64,000 bases of DNA, from contig OY752148.1 in NCBI GenBank assembly GCA_963573315.1, forward strand, positions 797,263 to 861,262. Reading direction: 5' to 3'. The notes below the pieces were generated by a model. It was not told the DNA's origin and did not search any database. It saw nothing but the letters and a program-made list of their open reading frames with translations. Source of the stretch: Entomortierella parvispora (Eukaryota > Mortierellomycota > Mortierellomycetes > Mortierellales > Mortierellaceae). How positions within the stretch are numbered: the first letter of the stretch is position 1; each line of letters starts with the position of its first letter. The translations under genes and the position numbers were made by a program. This document shows, piece after piece, positions 57,505-64,000 of the stretch.

Positions 57505-58673
57505 ATATATCCGTCATCTACAAGATCATCTTTATTACATTTAGACCGTATTACATATAAAAAAAATCCAAAATGTCCCCCACACCGTTGTTTGCGACCC
57601 TGTTTACGAGCTCTCCAAACAAAGGCTCGGGTGTTTTCCTCCATTCCGTCATTCTGGACACAAGAGAACACAGACTCAGGGTTCCCTTTCCTCGTCCCTC
57701 TCTCCACCCCTTTGTGTCCCAATCCACTTTTGCCCCTGATCCCTTTGTTGATGGTTGCAAAAAAAACCGAAGGGATTGGAACATGGGCTACCAAGGCCAA
57801 GAGCGAAGGGGAGAAAAACGAAGTTGGCACTGCCTTCACGGGAACTTTTGCTTGTGTCAAATGTGGTCGGTTGTTCTGCTTGAAGAGACGGATCTTTGAC
57901 GACACAGTGGTATGAGTGGCATGCACCCCTACTTTTTTTTTTTTTTTATTTTTTGCCGTGGCCCTTTCCCAAGCAAGGCATTGATGGCAGATCACATCGA
58001 GCGTTTTTTTTTGCGCCCCAACCGAACTGGAAAAAAAAAAAAAAAAAAAAGAGCTTGCAGAGAGGGGGATCCAAAAGGTCAATGAGGCTAGATGATTGCG
58101 GGAGGGAACCTCGAGGATCAGGTAAGAATTTTGCTGAGAGCGAGAAGAGACGGAAAAAGAAACTGGAAACTGGGGGTGTGTACGGAAGAAGGGACACAGA
58201 AAAAGAGCGGGAAGAAATGTCGCCGATGTTGGCGTCATGCATCTTTGAGATCGAAAGGACCGAGGGAAACAAGGATGGAAGGGAGCAAGGAGAGCGGACG
58301 CGACGCGTGTTCTTTCCTTTCCTCTCTTTCTCTTTGCCCCTCTTTCTCCTTGTCCTCATCCCCTTTCCCATCATCCTTCTTTCCGCCAATCTCTCTTCTT
58401 GGATTTTTATCGCTTCTGTTACACTTGCGAGAAAACTGCCATCAAAGAGATACACTCTACTCCCAGTCCCCCCTGTCTCTTCCTTCTTTTAGCAGTTTCT
58501 TGCTCGAAGATCCGCAGCAAGAAATACATCTGTGTCCGTGGCAGCGACAGACCTGGGTGCACAGAGAAGTGCCGGGGTGAGAGAATAGGAAAAAAAGGCA
58601 TTTGTGACACGGTTGAGGGAGAAGAGACCACATCTTTTCGACATTAGGCAATCCCCAAGATAATATCTCTACA
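57505..58673. other. Intergenic stretch
   Basis: 3' flank of the deacetylase, then T-runs and A-runs (about 57931-57945 and 58031-58050), then a CT-rich tract (about 58,310-58,500) that fits a leader or promoter of the RasGEF gene. The frames here on both strands are shadow-like; no gene. Confidence 0.5.
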
Positions 58674-61600
58674 ATGTTGAAGACTCTTCCAACCATCACA
58701 ATTGCGACTGCGACGGAAGGTGCACCGACCACAGAAGATGATGGGGGTGCAGCAACACCACCACCATCCTTGGACCTCCTTGGACAACCGACCCACCCTC
58801 AGCTCTCGGACCAGCAACTAGCGCGGGCACATGTGCACCCTTCTCAAGCACAGACACCTCTTGGAACCAAACCAAACAATTATCCTCCGTCGTATGAAAC
58901 CCTCTGCGGCGTCGAAGACGACGACCACATCGCTCCAAGGCCACTGTCTGCCGCAACAGCATCCGCATCCTCAGTACTCTTGTTCTCTTCTCGATCTTCG
59001 ACGCCAACGCCAACGCCAACAGTGACCTCGACTTCTAAATTGTTCCGCAAACGATGCTCCTCCACTTTGTCTCTATCTCAGTCCTGGTCAAAGTCGCTGT
59101 CCTTGTCTCTGACAAAGTCGTTGACACGGTCCCGCTCATTCCCCTTCCTTACCAAGAACACCGCGGCATCAGCGACAACCACATCCTCCTTGGGCATGAC
59201 CAACGAGAAACCTCGCCCGCTGCTGACTCGCTCGCTGTCGCCCACAGCAGCCATTGCGTTGACAAGGGCAAGCTACATAGCGACGACTACAGCAGAGGAT
59301 GCGACTCCTGCCCCATCATCGCCGCTGATCTCGCCATCGTCGACCTGCTCCAATAGCGACGTCGACAGCGGGTCTGGCAAGAAGGGGTCTGGCAAGAAGG
59401 CCAAATCTCGGAAACGAAGGAAGAACAAACGGAGGAGTGAAACTCGACTGCAGGAACACGGCCCACCGGATGGCTCAACCAGGAACAGCATCTCGAACTG
59501 TCGCTGGAACAACAACAATAACAATGTCTTGACCAAGACCCAGTTTGAATCCCAGAGCCAGAACCAGCGCGCCGGTGACTCGCCGGAGATTGCGCCGCCT
59601 TTGGCCAACAACGTTCCTGGCCCACGCGCACCCTCGCCGCCGCTGCCGTCGCCATGGTATCCCTCGCGCTCGCGGGCTTTGCCTCAATTGCAAGGCCATC
59701 AGAACTCGGACCACAAAGGTACTGTCGCTGCCACTGTCGCTGTCACTGTCACTGTCACTGTCGCTGCACTTTCACTCGGGAACTCATTTCGGGGTCCCGC
59801 CCTCTTCGCTTGCTTCTTTTCCTCTTCTCTTCTTTCTTGCTCTGTTACTGTCACTGTCTGTTCAATGTGCCTTCCACTTCTTCGCCACTCCATGAACTCT
59901 TGGAACTGACCTTTCCTTGTCTTTGTCCTTCTTCTTTGGCCTTCACCCCTGGGCTCCTGCCGTCTCTTCTTGACATCGATCGCCTCCTTTTTGTCCTTGC
60001 TTCCTTCCTACCTTCCTTCTTTCCCTCTTTCCTTGTCCGTCTCGTCCTCCTTCGATCACCCCACCGATGGCCGATACCTCCATTCCTCCTCCTCCTCACC
60101 CTCCCCTCGCTCCTCTCTCTCCACCATCAATACCCCACATGTGGACGTCTACTGCCCTATCACGCTCTCCCTCTGAACCCATCTCTTCATCTCTACTTCT
60201 TCTCCCTGCGCCAGAATTAGACGGCACTTTACCCGAAGGATCATCATCAGCACGAGCAAACTCCCCACTGTCTACAGTCTGCACAAGTTCAACCGAACGC
60301 CATGACGACTCTTCTTCACTGGTGGCTGCGGCCGTCTCCTTTGCTTCAGCCGCTTCTTCCCTTTCCTCCAAATCGCGTGTAGTCGCTGATGCTCAGAGCG
60401 TCCATCATCACTCTCCTTCATCCTCATCCTCTCCCTCCCCTTCCCCTTCTTCACAAAACACGGCGACGACGACGACGACAAAGTCAAAAGCCAGATCTCT
60501 CCGGTCCTTTTCAATATCCTCCCCATTCTCCTTCTCCTTGTCCGCTGCGTTCCCCCGTCGTCGACAGCATTCCTCAAACTCGACATTCAATACCAGCACC
60601 TATACCAATACCACGTCGTCCTCTTCCCCCTCCCCTTCGGACATTCCACCGCCAGCGGCTCCAGTCGTAGTCGTAGCAACACCCATTCCCCGCCCTGTAT
60701 CGACGCCAGCAGCCTCAGCCCCCGTTGCTTCTTCTCCCAGCCCATCGTCGATTGCTCTCAAAGATCTTCAGCAACACTATCCACTAGCACGGCATCAACG
60801 TCAGCACAGTCATCCACAGGCTCAGAGCACATCAACACAGCAGCCACAGCAACAAAAGTCAAGGCTGTCCAACTTTGCAGGACCAACCACAACCACGCTG
60901 GCTCAGTCGCCACCGCGCCATCGAGCGACGTCTGCTCTCTTGCCACCGCAGCCATCTTTGTCGTCGTTGTCGCCTCGCCAGCATCGATTGCAACCTTCTT
61001 CCTCTACCTCTTTCACCTCCTCCACCTCTTCCAGCTCCTCCCCTTCGCCTCCTTCTTCATCCTCTCCGCCGCCTGCTCCCGCTGCCTCTACACTGAATCG
61101 ATACCACAGCAGTGGCAGTAGCAGTAGTAACAACAACACTACCACCAGCAACATTCCCATCAACAGCATTGTAAACAACAACACCGTCCGTCGTCAGAAC
61201 AGCAGCTCCAGTTTTCGGTCTAGAGCGTTGACAGACCCAACAACCACCCTTCCTCCTTTACCACACTCGCTCACCCTCTCGAACCCTGGACTGTCTCTTC
61301 CTCATTCTGAAAAAGAACACGATCCCCCCCTTCAGCCACGCCATAGACGCTTCTCGACAGGTCAATCGACGGTAGTGCAGGGGCTTTCTATTCAAGCGCA
61401 TCAACAACAACAACAACAACAACAAACACAGGATCAACAACAAACCACAGCAGCAGAACCACCCTCCCCGCTGACGTCTTGTGCACCTCTGACAGGGATG
61501 GTTGCAGCAACAGCATCGGTGATGGGTCATCCATCCTTTTTGGACAATGCATCTGTGCATCCCCATCAGCAGTTGCAAGCAAATCAGCAGCAGCAGCAGC

Positions 61601-64000
61601 TCCAATACCAGCACCAACAGTACCAGCACAAGCGAAGAGAGAGCAGCAACAGCAACCACCGTGTTGTCTGGACCACAACCTCAAGCCCTGGCTGTTCCTC
61701 GGGCGAGGGCTCATCCGTGGCGAGTGAGTCCAGTGTATTTCTGGGATCCCGACGTAGCTCCAAGGATTCCTGGTAAGAGTGTGCCTGGGAAGGACAGTTG
61801 TTCCTGAGAAGGACCAATCGCCCCAGCCTCTCGTGGGAGAGTAGAAAACATGCAACATGAACGCGGTGCGTCCGTGCTGTGCGAGTAGAGTACAAGCAAT
61901 CGAAGGTCAGATCGAACTAACGAATCACACGAATCATTCTTGCTTGTTCTTTGTGTCTTTGTGCACAGCGACTCTTCCACACCTGGCACGACCATTGAGG
62001 AGCTGATGGACCAACTGGTCATCCCAGACTACGAGAATCCCGGAGGTACTGCTCCTATATTTGCTACATGGGCTGGCTACATTGCAATTCAGCATCTCTA
62101 TCCGTGACTCTTAACCGCATCCTGTCTTCTATAGACCAAGTTGCCCGCACAAACACCTTTCTGCTGATCTTCCGCAGGTTTATGCGGCCCGGGGAGCTGC
62201 TCAAGATGTTCATCGACCGGTTCGAGGACTTGGGCGACTATGTGGATGAAGAAGATCTGGAGGCGAACAACACACGGCTCAGGTACGGAATAGACTTGTC
62301 GCTTCTCTCCTTATGAAGGTTCTATTGGTTCCTGAGACAAGGGAAAAGCCTAAACTTGGCCTCCCTTGTTTGGTCTCAATTTCTAATAACGGCGACGATA
62401 TTTTCATCATGACCAACAATAGGATCTGCTCTTGCCTCTATATCTGGCTAATGAACCACCCCAATGATCTGATCCATCGCCAGACCAGACAGAACTTGGC
62501 CTCATTTCTGAAGGAGCGCGTCGCCCAGTTTCCTTGTCTGAACAAGATCTACTCGCAGCTTAAGCCCCTCTCCACTGTTCAGTACTTCTACACCTGGCGG
62601 AGACTCCGATTGAGTCCCGGATGGGACACGGCCTCGGCAAGGACTTCTTGGGCCTCGGCCTCAACCATGTCTTATGTCTCTGAGGACGAAACAGACTCTG
62701 GATACTATGATGCGAGCTCTAACTGTTCCATGACAGAAGAAGAGATGGACGAGGATCGGGAATGGGGCTATGCAGACGAGGATGTCCCTGTTTTGGAGAA
62801 CAGTAGCCACCACAACAATTACAAGAGGGACAGTCAATTGCTGCTGTCACCATTCTCGCAGGTGGATTTGGGTCATCGCGCAACAGCTGCCGCCGCAGTC
62901 CACCATCACGGAAAGCCTCACATGTTTGGAGGATCCACCTCGCCACAACTACAGCAGCTTCATTACCTCGCTCCCAGAGATCGACGCTCCAGTACCGGAT
63001 CGTTTGTCCTGCCATTGACCGGGGTTTCCTCACCTTGTGAGATGGGGTCATTTGTCGCTGGTAGACGTGGATCGGCTTCCTCCGTCTCGTCCAATCCAGC
63101 AGCCGCGGCAGTGGCTGCAGCTGCAGCGTCAATCATTAGTCCTCTTTCTCCAGACGATCAAGCACCGTTCCAGTTGCATCAGTTGCAGCCAATGACTCCT
63201 ATCCCGATCATCAACAAACGGAGCAGCAGTCAGGCCTATCGCCATCAACGGACTATACTCGCCAGCCAACAAAGTGCAATATCTTCTACTGCAGACTCTC
63301 CGACTTTAGAGCCTTCGTCTCTCGACTCCACTGCAAACCTTCAAATGACCTCTGAGGGATTAGGGCGCCAAAGACAGAGCACGGAAGTTACCAGTGAAGA
63401 AAAAATCCATCCATTCTGCGCATTCGACAGCGTTCAATCATCCCCACAACTGCAGCCGCAACAACTATCAAAGCCGCCGAAGCAGCGTCTGCAGTTCGAC
63501 CCTGAGCAGTCAAAGCTGGCTTCGACCATTGTTCATCAGTCCATGTTGAGTCCAGCGAGCAGTCCAGGAAGTGTCAAAGGGCCCTCAAAGTCGGTACCGC
63601 CTACATCGTCCATCACCCCCGCCAAGGTCCTGATCGATCCCTTGAATGTACTCCACCCGCACTTGTCGACTCAAATCTCTTTTATGGACCTCAAAGACTC
63701 AGCAATTGCAGATCAGCTCACTTGGATGGAAGTCCAACTCTTTCAAAAGCTGCAGCCCCGTGATATGTTGAGACAGGTTTGGAAGGGCAAACGAGTAAAC
63801 GGGCCCTCTTCTTCAACCGGCTCGAGATCAGGAACTCACTCTGGATCAGTCACATTCCAGGCATGTATCGCCCATTTCAACCATGTGTCTAGTTGGGTCT
63901 CCACAATGATCCTTCTGCCACAAAAGGCCAAGAACCGTGCCAAGATGATGGAAAAGTTCATTAGCATCGCCCGCATCTTGAAGGACATGCAAAACTTCAG
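58674..64000 (+). CDS. Ras guanine-nucleotide exchange factor, 3' end cut off
   Basis: Exons 58674-59718, 60215-61772, 61969-62045, 62135-62282 and 62423-64000 (the last runs off the window). About 1468 residues are visible. The first 870 are S/P/T/Q-rich with a PPSY motif (possible WW-domain ligand) and Q runs. A RasGEF_N domain starts near residue 878 (IEELMDQLVIPDYENPG, then TFLLIFRRFMRPGELL, then YFYTWRRLRLS). Another low-complexity linker follows, and then the CDC25-type catalytic domain (DLKDSAIADQLTWMEVQLFQ, then HFNHVSSWVSTMILL), whose end is missing. Such proteins load GTP onto Ras in growth, cAMP or morphogenesis signalling at membranes. A shorter form starting at ATG 60067 is possible, because its leader is also CT-rich. 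The family is firm; the length is unknown. Confidence 0.88.

Noticed and set aside
57501-58238. 245-residue minus-strand frame after the chitin deacetylase
   Set aside because: It crosses A- and T-runs and has no motif. It is best explained as 3' flank and intergenic DNA.

Overview
The window comes from a filamentous fungus, most likely an early-diverging one of the Mortierella type (Mortierellomycotina). That placement is inference. It rests on intron-rich genes with GTAAG-type donors and CTAAC-like branch sites, CT-rich leaders, long Q/S/N/T-rich low-complexity proteins, very divergent F-box/LRR-like proteins, and a ferroportin (absent from the usual yeasts). There is no operon logic. Genes lie on both strands with 0.1 to 2.4 kb between them. 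I rebuilt spliced models by hand and checked that every junction kept frame, except one in the TMEM70-like gene.

Layout. 0.4-1.9 kb: C2H2 zinc-finger regulator (-). 4.3-5.5 kb: Q-rich coiled-coil protein (+). 6.5-8.6 kb: eight-exon SR splicing factor (+). 8.8-9.1 kb: long palindromic repeat. 10.4-11.9 kb: CIA1/Ciao1 WD40 protein for cytosolic Fe-S assembly (+). 12.9-14.9 kb (-) and 17.2-19.6 kb (+): two related FAD monooxygenases, divergently placed. 19.8-20.8 kb: TMEM70-like mitochondrial protein (-). 21.3-22.6 kb: ARPC2 (+). 22.9-24.1 kb: secretory cyclophilin (-). 25.4-28.7 kb: large Ser-rich protein (+). 29.0-30.7 kb: ferroportin (+), just downstream of a second copy of the repeat. 31.3-32.6 kb: Kelch protein (-). 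33.9-35.5 kb: LRR/F-box-like protein (-). 36.5-38.2 kb: tandem pair of four-TM proteins (+). 38.5-40.5 kb: a second LRR/F-box-like protein (+). 40.6-40.8 kb: U2 snRNA (-). 42.3-44.9 kb: bZIP factor (+). 45.3-46.7 kb: OTU deubiquitinase (+). 47.2-49.6 kb: PIG-L-family deacetylase (+). 49.7-53.6 kb: cytosolic leucyl-tRNA synthetase (-). 56.0-57.5 kb: GPI-anchored chitin deacetylase (+). 58.7 kb to the window edge: RasGEF, cut off at the end (+).

How they relate. The genes are mostly independent housekeeping and regulatory functions. Two splicing components (SR protein, U2 snRNA) and two iron-related functions (CIA1, ferroportin) occur but are not clustered. The least ordinary items are an 11-nt micro-exon shared by the two monooxygenases at their FAD-binding GD motif, the palindromic repeat family, the 808-nt intron of the SR gene, and several unassigned coding-like frames. 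I found no CRISPR array, tRNA, rRNA, intact transposon or clustered defence or metabolite pathway, and I do not claim a new multi-gene system.
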